Of a DNA stretch of 64,000 nt, positions 31,812-42,699 are shown piece after piece. The notes under the pieces are model-generated. The model ran no database searches, had not been told where the DNA came from, and saw nothing but the letters and a program-made list of their open reading frames with translations. This DNA comes from Aspidiotus rigidus. Its lineage: Eukaryota; Arthropoda; Insecta; Hemiptera; Diaspididae. Where the stretch lies: contig JAVHKY010000023.1 in assembly GCA_035079385.1 (NCBI GenBank), positions 5,720,001 through 5,784,000 on the forward strand. Reading direction: 5' to 3'. Within the stretch, counting starts at the first letter, position 1. Every line of letters begins with the position of its first letter. A program made the translations under genes and the position numbers.

Positions 31812-34800
31812 TCAGTTTTGAGATTTTGTCTTAGCGCTGGAAGTTCCTGCGTTTGAGGTTGTTTTTGAATCCGTCGCATTGGATTTCACTGGGAATAATT
31901 GTGTTCTTTGCTGTCGTGCGTTCGAATTCGGATTTCTTGCTCTCACATTCAAACTAGACTGGACAACGATCTCATCGTAAGTTTGGCCGTACACTTTGAA
32001 TATGAAAGAGAGAAATAAAAAAAGGCCACAATGTACAAAATAATAATAATACAGCTCGTAGTTATTAAGGTATACAAATATAACCTATTCAGGAATTGGT
32101 TATGCAACTTCTCCACACGAAAGTTTAATTGTTAGTATAATAGAAAAGTCAATGGCGATTTCTGGTAATGTTATACGAACTTCGGTTGGAGACGAGAACG
32201 AAAATTTATTATGAGTTTAATTTTTGTTTTTTATACCGGTACATACTTCGGACTTCTTTTCTTCGAGAAATACATCATTCATCATATTTTTGAAAATACC
32301 TGATCTCTAAATCATACGAATTCCAGACACTGAAGGAAAATAACTTTACCGTCCGCTGGGTTCTCTGAGTAGTAACACCGGGTCTGTAACCCAGAGACTC
32401 TTATTACTACCATTTTCCGTTTTAACATCCCATTCCAGCTATAAATGAATACCTAGTATTTTTCAGAGCGCACAAACGTTCAGGCAGAAACAAATGAGAA
32501 TATTTTCTGTTATTTTGCCAAATTTCATAGTTTTTCCAAGTATTTCTAATACGTGATGGATGTTGAACCAAATTCATTAATCTGTCCAGAAATGAATGCG
32601 GGCAGTAGGGTCACAAGTTAAGTGAGAATAAATGTGTGTAGGTGTGAAAGCGTGATTTCCATAGTCCTGGATAAGCATTGAGGATGGAAGAAAATATTAA
32701 AAAGATGGAGAAAGCCTCTCAAAGAGGGGCAGGGGTCAGAGAATAAAGTTGAGAATGAGTAGTTGGATAGGTGAAGAGGGATCGTCGAACTTCAAGAAAT
32801 TACAGGCTTGGGTTAGGTACGTATAAAGGTTCCGTCCAGAGGACGGGCATTTCTGCTTGTTATTGATATTTGAAGAAACGGAATAGACTTTTCTTTTAGG
32901 GGATGCTGTGCAGCCTGAAACTAGGGCTAATGGTTCATCTTTCTGAAGAGACAAGTAACACAAGTATCTCATTCAGAATTTTCATGAGCGGCAAGTTTGA
33001 AACTTTCCCAGAAAAAACGAAAGTCACCTGGATTTCCAGAGAAGATGGGAGGAAGAATGTTCTCACTTTCATAATTGACGTCGATTGTTTTTTCGGGTTC
33101 TTTTCTTCAGATTTGGAAGAAGATGTAATAAAATGTTGCGAAGCAACGAAGAAATGATCCGCGATACGGCGAGAAGCGGTTATACGCTTAAGAAGTTTTT
33201 CTTTTTTGTGAGAATCCTCGTCTTCAAATTTGAAATTTTCAACTTTGGGACAAAGGCTTGCAGCTCTACATAAGATGGTGCTGCAATATTCATTCAGTCG
33301 AAATTCCCCCCGGACTGAATCAATCTAAATAGAACCTTCTAGGCTATTCGAGAAATTTCTAAGGTGGAAAGAATTTCTGCGAAAATGTTTTGACCAAATA
33401 AATTCATGAAAACGTAGTTCAGGAAATTTCATGAAGTACCATCAACTCAACGAAATGATTTTTGCGGTCCGCCACTCTCCAATGATAATAATCAGCATCG
33501 TACAGTACTCCTCTCGCGTACACGATTTTCTTTATTTTATCGACATCGATCGTAGCCTAGAGTATATTTGAATACACGAAAAGTCGAATTTTATTCATCA
33601 ATCTTCGCCATTTAATTTGTACCATTTAATCTGCGCTATTCATTTTATTTATAATCTTTATTCGGAATTTATTGCAAAGATTGATTTAGGTATCGCAGCA
33701 AAATAAAGTGGCGATTGTGAAATTTTTCTTATTGGTGTTCCAATTCGTATCGTCAAAGGATCTAGGCCTCAGTAGTATTTTAAACGGTAGCGAACTGTGG
33801 TAGCCGAGAGTGGCTCATCCTGACATTTTGTTTTAAAATTGGCTGCCATCTTATAAAGGACCGGGTCACTGTGATCCCGTCTACGGAAACACGGCTTAGC
33901 CAAAGGTGGGCTAAGCCGGGTATCCGTAGACCGGGTCAAATTTGCCTTTAAGGATCAGGCGAAATGTATCTTTTGTATAATTAATTCATAAAAATACAGT
34001 CAACAGGTATTTCTCCTAACATACTGGCCGACCGACCCTTCTAAAAAGCCAGATTGTATCGACTTCTTCTTACTCCATGGCGTATCCAGCTCTTACACTG
34101 ATGTCAGCAACTTGGATGATTTGTCGGCCGATCACTCCCCTATTGTACTCACGCTGAGTGACAAAATATTATATCGATCTCCACAAGTTGGACTTACCAA
34201 TAAGCACACTGACTGGGACGAGTTCCGAAGGACTGTGAGCGAGAGTATTGATCTACGAATCAAGCTGAAAACCCTGGATGACATCGACCAGGCTGTACTC
34301 CATCTGCAAACCACACTAATTAACTCGGCCAAACTGAATATTCCCGTTTCTAAGACACAACCCAAATGCATTTTCTACCCTAAGGAAATACGAAAACTCG
34401 TCAAAGAAAAAAGGGCGGCCAGGCGTCGATGGCAAAATACTAGAGACCCTGCTGACAAAGCCAAATTCAACGATTGTGCAAGGAAACTAAGAAGCTCATT
34501 GCCGAGGTGAATAACAAATCCTTCGAAGATCTCCTCTACTCTCTCGGTCCGACTAAAGATACCAACTACTCGTTGTGGAAGATGTCCAAAATTAAGAAGC
34601 GACCTCCAGTATACACTCCACCACTCAGGGATAGAACTGGTACCTTCGCACGCAGCGACTCCGAAAAGGCAAACTTATTTGCTGCTCACCTCGAGAACAG
34701 ATTTCAACCCTATGATATACCATCAGATGTCCAGCCTACCATTGAGCAGACCGATGGACTGGATCACCGAAAGAAATCCAACAAGTGGGTAGCAAACTCA

Positions 34801-36262
34801 AGCTCAACAAAGCACCTGGGCATGACTTGATCTCTAATCAAATCATAACAGAGTGCCCAAAAAAGGCGATTGTACACCTTGCATACATATACAACGCATG
34901 TATTCGTCTTCACTACTTCCCAAAAAATTGGAAAAGAGCTAAAGTGATCATGCTACCCAAACCTGGCAAACCGCCTGACAGTCCAGACTCGTTCCGGCCA
35001 ATCTCATTACTGCCGACCCTATCAAAAATATTTGAGAAACTGATATGCAAGAGGCTACTATCGATTCTGTCCAAGTTTAACATCGTACCCGATCACCAAT
35101 TTGGCTTTCGTGCCAAACATGCCGCCATTGAGCAGGTACATCGTGTTACTACTACAATCAGGAATGCCCTCGAAGCCAAGGAATTCTGCCCGGCTGTATT
35201 CCTTGACGTGAGCCAAGCATTCGATAGAGTATGGATAGATGGACTGCTCCATAAAATAAGCAAGTACTTACTAACCAACACGTCAAGTTACTCCAGTCTT
35301 ACCTCAGTAATAGGACGTTTCAGGTCCAATATGGAGAAGCCACGTCAACAACCCGTACGATCTCTGCAGGCGTCCCCCAGGGCAGCGTACTAGGACCACT
35401 GCTCTACACACTCTACACAGCTGACATCCCTCAAAAAAAAGGAACTACCATTGCGATCTTTGCAGACGACACAGCTATTCTGTCAACTGATCCGAACCAC
35501 AGTATCGCAAATCAGCGACTCTAGAAGGCAGTGGACAAGGTAACTACTTGGGCCAAACGCTGGAAGATACAGTTGAATTCGACCAAATCAGTCAAAGTAG
35601 ACTATGCACTACGACCACACGCACCAGCTCCAATTCATCTAGACAACCAGCTCACACCAACTGACACTCACGCCAAGTACTTAGGCATCCATTTGGACTC
35701 CAAATTAACGTGGAAAGTACATATCCTCAAGAAAAGAGAAGAAGTCAAAGCTCGACTCCGCACTATGTTCTGGCTGCTTCGCGCCAGAAGCAAACTTTCA
35801 CTCGGAAATAAACGACTCTTGTACATTACGATTTTACGCCCAGTGTGGTCTTACGGTGCACCAATCTGGGGTTGTGCAGCAGATTCTAACCTACTTATCT
35901 TACAACGACTTCAGAACCTGATCCTGAGGAAGATTACTGGAGCCCCCTGGTTCATAAATAACCATTCTTTCCACCAGGACTTGGAAATATCAACAGTCAA
36001 AGAAGTGGTAGGCAAGCTAGCCTACTCCTACGAACGCCGACTTCACCGTCACTCCAACATCCTGGTGATTCAATTACTAGAAGAGCCACCTATCTTAAGA
36101 CTTAAAAGAAGAAAACCAGGCGACTGTGTGACATACCAGTAAAATTTTCAACTCAAGTTATGCTAAGATAAGTTAGCGATTGCGCGACTTTATCGTAACA
36201 TGTCACAATCTCTTGTCACTCGTACATGTTAATGTAACACTATCTTACAGTTCATGTAAAAA

Positions 36263-36298
<36 letters not shown>

Positions 36299-37664
36299 AG
36301 GTATTTCAAACGCCAGTTGACCGGGTATTTTATTGCCGGTTAACCGATTATTTCTCATGTGCATCACTTTTAAAAAAATTCTAAGTTCAACCACTTAACC
36401 GGTTATCAAGTTTCTCAATAACCGTATAACCGGTTAATCAAAAATACTGGTTTTTCCCCAACACTACTTTCAATTAGTGTTGGGCATGCTCCGGTTTTTA
36501 ATCGTAAGAAACCGGTTATTTTATTGATAAAAATAACCAAGCAGTATTTTTATTAACAAAATAACCGGTTTAACCGTTAAAAACCGGAGTATGCCCAACA
36601 CTAATTGAAAGAGAAAGCTTGCTAGAACATTGTAGATTATAAATATGTATTACATTTTCATCTCTTAAATATCTTTATTTTCGATTTACTTTACTGAACA
36701 ATTTTTTGAACCAACTTTTTTCCTTATGGGAATTTACATGTATTTGGTTTGTTTACATTTTTCTAGGAACCATAACGCCTATTCGTGAGCTCACACTCAA
36801 CACTTATTACGCGCCCTATTACAAAACGGAAATTTTGAGTTTCTCGTCTGGCAATATCGGAGTGTGCATATTGTAGGTGCGCTAGCGTCGCCCATGTAAA
36901 ATTATATCTATATGAAAAAGTACTGATAAGGAAAGGGTAATCATATACAATTGGAGTATACAGTTTTTGGAATCGTATACTTCTTCCCAAGCCGATGACC
37001 CTCTGTGTAGTTAAATAGCTCGTTAAAAAGAAAAAAAAATTCTTTAGAAAAATCGAGTTCTCCCAAAATTTTTTCTTGAATCCGCACCTGCGATTTTGCA
37101 TGTTAACGAAGGCCCTGTAAAAATTAATTAAGAGTTGGCGATATGAAACACTCTTGTCAGCGGGTATCCCTGGAACAATACTCAGATTCCACTGTTCATT
37201 TTATATATTTGATAAAAGTTTTCGTCCGTTCGTTACTGTCATTCTACGTATTTTGCATTTGTATACAATGAAAAATTGGCTAACACGTACTCTAAAGTAA
37301 TGCCTTCGGGAGAATAAATGGCGAGACAATGGTGATGCTGTTTCAATTCATAAAACGATTTATATTTCGTCTCGTCTGACTAAGACGCGAGAAGAAAATA
37401 GCCGTTAGTCTGCTGCACTTAGTCATACAGCACAGCGATCTTATTAATAATGTATCTACTATTGAAACTACATTATTTCTACACACAATAAGATGTCTTA
37501 CCATTAGGATTGAAGCCAACGCCAGCATGTCCTGCACCGAAATCTAGTTTACTACTAGCGTTAACGATCTTAGATTTTGTAATACCTTCTGTCGCATCGA
37601 TTCCACTTTCGACCCGCGTAAACAGAAGGAAAACTATGCACGAAATCAGCGGCCATAGCCTCAT
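31812..37664 (-). CDS. Gene 2: small secreted protein with low-complexity tail (two exons)
   Basis: Predicted join on the minus strand: 37664-37502 and 31993-31812, 114 residues. Exon 1 starts with ATG in GGAAGATGAGG and encodes a signal peptide (MRLWPLISCIVFLLFTRVES) and a short KLDFGAGHAGVGF segment. It ends AATG|GTAAGA, after the first codon base. Exon 2 follows a strong pyrimidine tract and TTCAAAG, restores a valine codon and reads YGQTYDEIVVQSS, then an Arg/Asn/Gln stretch and a Ser/Thr/Asn/Lys-rich end to TGA. A TATAAA-like sequence lies about 40 bases before the ATG. The mature protein is basic and probably disordered, and I recognise no family. The 5.5-kb intron carries a Jockey LINE and MITEs. 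It converges with gene 1. Exon 1 is well supported; the join to exon 2 is inferred from phase and acceptor quality. Confidence 0.6.
31994..33872. other. Gene 2 intron, 3' part, nothing recognised
   Basis: Short frames at 32736-33273 on both strands show no motif. No repeat family identified. Confidence 0.4.
33873..33937. repeat. Imperfect hairpin, 65 bp
   Basis: Arms of about 29 bases (GATCCCGTCTACGGAAACAC near the left, GTATCCGTAGACCGGGTC at the right) surround a GGCTTAGCC/GGGCTAAGCC inner stem. Likely a small MITE remnant. Confidence 0.65.
34002..34013. repeat. Target-site duplication, left copy
   Basis: AACAGGTATTTC, repeated exactly at 36296-36307 right after the poly(A) of the Jockey element. 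Confidence 0.9.
34014..36295 (+). mobile_element. Jockey-type LINE, 5'-truncated, with poly(A)
   Basis: The insertion is bounded by a 12-bp direct repeat and ends in about 29 adenines (36267-36295). It contains the end of the endonuclease, the reverse transcriptase and a 3' UTR of about 125 bases. It lies in the gene 2 intron, antisense to that gene. Exact duplications suggest a fairly young insertion, though the coding part already has frameshifts. Confidence 0.93.
34022..36142 (+). pseudogene. Jockey-type ORF2: endonuclease end and reverse transcriptase, frameshifted
   Basis: The endonuclease end is visible as DDLSADHSPIVLTLSD (catalytic SDH-type motif, about 34109-34156). The reverse transcriptase follows with LNKAPGHDLIS, PKPGKPP, SFRPISLL, FGFRAKHA, FLDVSQAFDRVW, GVPQGSVLGPLLY and the catalytic FADDTA (about 35458-35475), then the thumb with KYLGIHLDSKLTWK and WSYGAPIWG. 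The frame breaks near 34490, 34785 and 35300, and a TAG interrupts it at 35521-35523. The last frame is open to TAA at 36140-36142. No C-terminal zinc knuckle is visible, as in Jockey-clade proteins. Inactive copy. Confidence 0.9.
36296..36307. repeat. Target-site duplication, right copy
   Basis: Exact repeat of 34002-34013. Confidence 0.9.
36308..36474. repeat. Degenerate partner of the hAT-like MITE
   Basis: Carries several AACCGGTTA segments and ends TTTTTCCCCAACACTA, the same terminus as the MITE that follows. It looks like a second, older copy placed head to tail. Confidence 0.55.
36475..36603. mobile_element. hAT-like MITE, 129 bp
   Basis: Ends TAGTGTTGGGCATGCTCCGG and CCGGAGTATGCCCAACACTA are inverted copies, and the interior repeats AACCGGTT. 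hAT MITEs often show AGTGTTGGGC-type ends. The flanks CTTTCAAT and ATTGAAAG are inverted rather than direct copies of each other, so no normal 8-bp duplication is seen. Confidence 0.75.
36604..37501. other. Gene 2 intron, 5' part, nothing recognised
   Basis: A minus frame of 112 codons (36763-37101) has no motif. The intron donor GTAAGA of gene 2 is at its right edge (37501-37496, minus). Confidence 0.4.
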
Positions 37665-38090
37665 CTTCCTCGCTTATGATTCACTAGAAAACGTGAAAAT
37701 TTATATGAATGAAGTGTGCGACACAGAATTACGTTCTCGGCTTGTAATTGACGTTAACAAACTGAAAATTTTCGAACGACCCGAGTGAAAAAATTCTCAC
37801 GTCGAATACATTTACGTTGATTCATCTTTTTTATTAGTCAATCTACGAGTACGTGCAACACCTTCTGTTTTTATTCTTACCTTTCTTTCTTTTTTTGCTC
37901 TCTAATTATCGTTGATATTTTCAAAATGAGTCCTTTAATTCATAAATTATGCAAAATTTTTCAATTGGAAGGGTAGGGGGGCGAGGTGAGAGGACAGAAA
38001 TATAATATCGGAACGGCTTTTGGGGAATGATCTCGAAATTAGGTGACTTGTGAAAATGTCAAATCATCTGAAGCTCTGTTTGGTAAATTG
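37665..38090. other. Upstream region of gene 2
   Basis: Contains the TATAAA-like sequence on the minus strand at about 37699-37704. Nothing else recognised. Confidence 0.4.
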
Positions 38091-40358
38091 CCCTCTAAAA
38101 ATCCCGCTGAATCCCCCCGGAGCTTTTTTTTTATGGGGGTTTGAACCCCTCAAAAATCAGTCTTTTGCAAATATCTCGCGAAATATATGGGTTATGTGAA
38201 AAATACTTCAGTTCAAAATTGTTCCTCATCGAATTTCCTATAGGATAGTCCATTTCATCTTAAGCCTCGTTCTCCCCCTCGGCCGACCAAGTTGATGAAA
38301 GTACCCCTATTCTTCAAAACCTGTGTAAATAGCATCACTCTACAAAGTAGAGTAACGGCGTTCCACGGGCTTAACAACGTGTAAAAGTGGAATACGATAT
38401 ATGAAAAAAATTTTCAGTTAATAAATAATGGGGTGAGGGGTCTGGCACCATTCACGAATGCACTTTGTCCTAGAATATATGGAAATTCCTTTGACATCAT
38501 GAATGCACACGTTATATGTTTATCACCTACGGTATACAAGTGCTTAGTGCAGTAGTACTGAAAATATTATTTAGCGCAAAAAATCCTCGTCCACCGTTGC
38601 CAGGAGGCGGCAATTCATGGGTCAGAATTTTGTAGTTATCAAATTCGAAAGATCGGCGACAGTGAAGTCGTTGGTCGCCATGTCACAAAAGGTGACAACT
38701 CAGAAAGAAGAGAAGGTGTCGACAGTCTTATTTTAAAGAATCGGGCTGTTGAAGGAGAGTAAGGAGCATCTGCGCGACTACTTCATGTACAAATTGACAC
38801 CATACTCACTGTCTCTCTTTGATGCTATTGGAATGAGGAAAACGATAAAATCCTCTATGCATAATTGCTTTTCTCCTCTCGTAGTGCCTGAGGACGACAT
38901 TGCGGAAGAGTGCACTATGTGATTAATGGAGGCTTCTTGTTGCATCGCTTAATCTGGCCAAAAAATGTAACCTTCGGGTAAGTATCTGAAGAGGACGTTA
39001 ATATGTCATGAATAATTGTGGACCTGATGTAACCGTCGTCTTTGATGGCCATGAAGGTGAAGCAAATAATACAAAAGTGTCCGAGCGTACTCGACGTAGT
39101 CTGAAAACAAAAGGGGCCAACCTACAATGCACAGAGAATGCGGAAGAGAAAGTAGAACAATCAGAATTTTTATCGAGAGATAGTAATAAAGTGATGCTCA
39201 TAAGGATTTTCCTCAAGAAAGTTGTCGACAAAGCGAGCACAGTCCATGTGGCTAAAGATGATGCTGACAAGCTCACTATTGATACGGCAGTTAGCCTGCC
39301 CTCTCGCTTTACTACAGTTCTTGTAGGGCAGGATACTGATTCCATTGTACTGCTAGTGGCTCTAGCTACTGAATCAGCACCTTTGTATTTTGTGAAACCA
39401 CGCGCAGGGAAGCAGTCGGAAGCTCTGTACAGCATTGTCAAGGCAGAAGGGGTACGTAATATGAGGGAAAGTGGATTTATAGCACACACTATTAGCGTCT
39501 GCGATACAACTTCTTGGAGCCAATTGACATGACTAAACTTGCAGCGCCATCCAATCTCCTGCATCTAATTTCATGTGGCTACAAAATGAGATGCAAAAAC
39601 GCATGCTGTTGTCGAAAAGCTGGTAAACTATTCAATCACTCAAAGGAAAAATTTCCCTGTAGCTTTGACACCTTCTCTTCTTTCCGGATTATCACCTTTT
39701 GTGACATGATGACCAACGATTTCACTGTCGTCGATATTTCGAATTTTATAACTACAAAATTCTGACCCATGAATTTCCGCCTCCTGGCGACGGAGGACGA
39801 GGATTTTTCGCGCTAAATAATATTTTCAGTACAACTGCTCTAAGTACTTGTATACCGTAGGTGATAAACGTATTACGTGTGCATTCATGATGTCAACGGA
39901 ATTTCCATATACAGGACAAAGTACATTCGTGAAAGGTGCCACCCCCTCACCCCATTTCATACATCTTATCCCATTTTTACATGTTGTTAAGCCCGTGAAA
40001 CGCCGTTACTCTACTTTGTAGAATGCTATTTAGGCAGGTTTTGAAGAATAGGGGTACTTTCATCAACTTTTTGTCGGCCTAGGGGGAGAACTTGGCTTAA
40101 GATGAAATACACTATCCTATAGGAAATTGGATGAGGAACAATTTTGAACTGAGGTATTTTTCACATAACCCATATATTTCGCGAGATATTTGCAAAGAAC
40201 TGATTTTTGGGAGGTTCAAACCCCCATTAAAAAAAAAGCTCCAAGGCGATTCAACGGGATTCTTAGAGGGTCGTTCTAGACATCATTGTCTACAATTTTC
40301 AGCCATCAAAGCTCTTATGGCCCGAAATATTTATATTTTTCGTTATTCGCCTACGCTA
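38091..40358. mobile_element. Long-TIR DNA element, copy B, carrying a PIN/CXC pseudogene
   Basis: The left arm (38091 to about 38725) and right arm (about 39662-40358) are inverted copies of roughly 0.65 kb. The right end shows the family terminus (CGCCTACGCTA) and the left lacks its outer ~95 bases. Between and into the arms lies a decayed plus-strand gene (38755-39765) with PIN/XPG-nuclease-like and cysteine-rich CXC-like parts. The 3-bp duplication at copy A and an XPG-like protein together fit the Academ superfamily as I know it; this is inference. Confidence 0.75.
38755..39765 (+). pseudogene. PIN/XPG-like nuclease with tesmin/CXC-like tail, broken
   Basis: The gene spans at least three frames. 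First part: LRDYFMYKLTPYSLSLFDAI, GMRKTIKSSM; then VINGGFLLHRLIWPKNVTF, interrupted by stops near 38975-39010. Main frame 39008-39532: VTVVFDGHE, RTRRS, VDKASTVHVAKDDAD, VLVGQDTDSIVLLVAL, YFVKPRAGKQSEA and FIAHTISVCDTTS. The spaced acidic residues (FDG, DDAD, DTDS) are those of PIN/XPG-fold nucleases. Last frame 39514-39765: NLLHLISCGYKMRC, NACCCRKAGK, which resembles the CXC cysteine motif with one cysteine changed to Tyr. I know this arrangement from multicopy animal proteins annotated as PIN-like and tesmin/TSO1-like. The end of the frame lies inside the right inverted repeat. Confidence 0.7.
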
Positions 40359-41649
40359 CAAGCTGCCGACTTTTTTTCAACTAAAGCTCTTTTTGATATC
40401 AAAATAACAATGTTCGGAATAGCCAGTCTTACGATATTCTAACAAAAAATCATGCACTCAATGGAAACGAAATTTTGCTCGCCGCATAACGTGTAAAAAG
40501 TAATTTAATGCAAAATTTCTATCAAAATATCATCTAGTTACATCCCGAGCCCCTGATAAATAATCCACGAACGACGTATTCAAATATTCAAATATAATAT
40601 TATAATCGTGGAATGAAATTATCATTGAGAAAATCATATTTAATTTGTTGCGTAACTTCTCGCATTAAGCCGTACCTACTTTTTTGAAAACCTTACCTAC
40701 TCTAAAGTTTGTGTGAATATTACATAAACGCACAGTTATTTTATTTTAAAAATTTAAAATTTAATATTCTTAAAAACATGGCTGTTCATGATTTATTTTA
40801 AAAATTGATATAATCTCTTCAATCTACATAACATGAGATTACTATTGATCTACAAAAACATTGTCTGAAAAAAGAAATGTCTATTGGTATTTTTGGTGAA
40901 AAAGTTGCAATAACTAGTCTAGCTTTGTTAACTTTTCTGTCTGTTCTTGATTCCAGATTTCTTTTAAATTCGTTTGAATCTCTCAACTAAATCATCGAAA
41001 TTCTCTCTGTTATTGAGTCGGTACATTTACAAGTCTCTTGCCACTTGTATCTTGGAATCTTTCCAAGTCCTTCAAATTGGTTAGCCATCTCCACCCCTCT
41101 AGCTCCTCCCTATCCACCAGATGGAATTTTGTTGATGACATCGCACTTGAAATTATTCAAGTGCCTCGGATAGTTTGGCTATCGCTCCTCTCTGCTGTTC
41201 AGGAAAAATCTTTATGAGTCCTCTTGATGACGTCACGTTTTTATGACCACTATGCTTTGATGACGACAGTTATCTTCTCAGGTTAGGTTATATTTTTGAA
41301 TCAGAATATTTTTCTAAGAATGTATCTTCAACGAGAGTAATACTGGGTTTTCCGCGTGAATAATTTAGAGGTTCGTTTCTCCGTGGTAAAAAGCTATTCT
41401 TCGTACTAGGTCTTTGAACAAAAACGCTTGGATGTATTGAACCGATTGAAATTTTTTTGTACAGTCTTGGTGGAAGGAGAATTTGAGGCTCTTATTCTTC
41501 AAAAAAGAAAGTTATTGCAAGGGAGGCTTAGTAGTCGTGTGAGAGTAATATCCGTAGCAATCTACGAGTATATTATCTGTACCATACGTCAGTACATACG
41601 ATAAATATTCATCACGTTGTACGATACGAAACAGTAAAAATATCTCCTG
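40359..41649. other. Intergenic stretch, nothing recognised
   Basis: AT-rich. A TGACGTCA palindrome is at 41228-41235. No open frame of note. Confidence 0.4.
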
Positions 41650-41815
41650 AAGCCACTCTCTGAACTTGATCCAGCCAAAAAAATTCCTTCATTCTAACCT
41701 AGACAAATTCCTATAATATCTAGCCTAGAAAAATTCTTCCATGCAATCCAATTTATATTAGGTTAATGACGTCATCCTCGAGTTCTGTTCTCAAGTTCCT
41801 CCTCATATATTATCT
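41650..41815. repeat. Dispersed repeat, copy 1 (partner at 42327-42465)
   Basis: Both copies run from a GAACTTGATCCAGCC/CAACTTGAATCAGCC start through CCTAGAAAAATTC, TAGGTT(A/G)ATGAC and TCTCAAGTTCCTCCTCATAT in the same order and orientation. Confidence 0.7.
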
Positions 41816-42326
41816 CTACTGTCAGCAAAAACCAATTTTGCCAGGGTGATGAAATCAGAAATAACTTGTGTGTACGAGGAAATCAGTTCACCAAATGGTG
41901 AGATATTTCTGTGAGTTGATGGGCGGTCGAAAAAGAATATTTTCAGGGTCGGCCCGCGTCATACAGCTGCTCCATACATCCGTTTAGTAGGGCTGGGAAT
42001 TTCGAGCTCGTTTACGATGGCAGAACTGAAAAAAAAGACATGTTTTCGAAAAAGGAAACCTTGCTGATGGTATCATAGGGTAGTGAGAGCACCAACCAAG
42101 AAATTTTGTCTTATTGTTGGTCATATTTGCGCATTTTTTCATGTTTTTTTAGTGTTTTTTAAAATTCAAAAGCAAAATTTGAGCGTGTACAATTTTTGGG
42201 GACATTTCCCAAGTAAATTACATTAAAAAAGACCCCCCTCCCCAAGAAACCAAAATCAATGATAATCTGAAAATTGATTTTCTGCTGACTCCGTTGGTTT
42301 TCTTGTGCATGCTCACAAATATCTTC

Positions 42327-42465
42327 TGAGGCCTCTCTCTCAACTTGAATCAGCCTAGAAAAATTCCTTCAATTTAACCAATATAGCCTAGACAAATGAA
42401 ACTTAGGTTGATGACATCATCCTGGAGTTCTTTTCTCAAGTTCCTCCTCATATATAGGCATAGTT
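42327..42465. repeat. Dispersed repeat, copy 2 (partner at 41650-41815)
   Basis: Same blocks as the first copy, with a shorter middle. Both are followed within ~100 bases by TGACGTCA or a near match. Confidence 0.7.
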
Positions 42466-42589
42466 CGATGCTGGTCGACAATATTCTATATCCCTGGATA
42501 TTTGCCTGAAATTGATGACGTCATAAAATGATGTTTTCTGACACCCTATCCTCTCCTCAATGAAACAGATCGGGTTCCCCACGAATACT

Positions 42590-42690
42590 AATATTTTCCA
42601 CCCTGTCAGTACGAGGTTTCAACTACGCTAAAGTCCGCGACTCAACTACTCAACCACCGACTCCTAAACCTCGTTACTGGCAGGTCAGAA
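42590..42690 (-). repeat. Possible tRNA-derived SINE head
   Basis: On the minus strand GTTGAGTAGTTGAGTCGCGG resembles a tRNA D-arm region with a box A, and about 30 bases later AGTTGAAACCTCG is a weak box B candidate. The segment is also bracketed by an imperfect inverted repeat (CTGTCAGTACGAGGTTT at the left). Too short and degenerate to be a functional tRNA. Confidence 0.3.
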
Positions 42691-42699
42691 GATATCCGT

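Noticed and set aside
38998..39564. 188-codon minus-strand frame
   Set aside because: Antisense of the PIN/CXC pseudogene, whose sense strand carries recognisable motifs.
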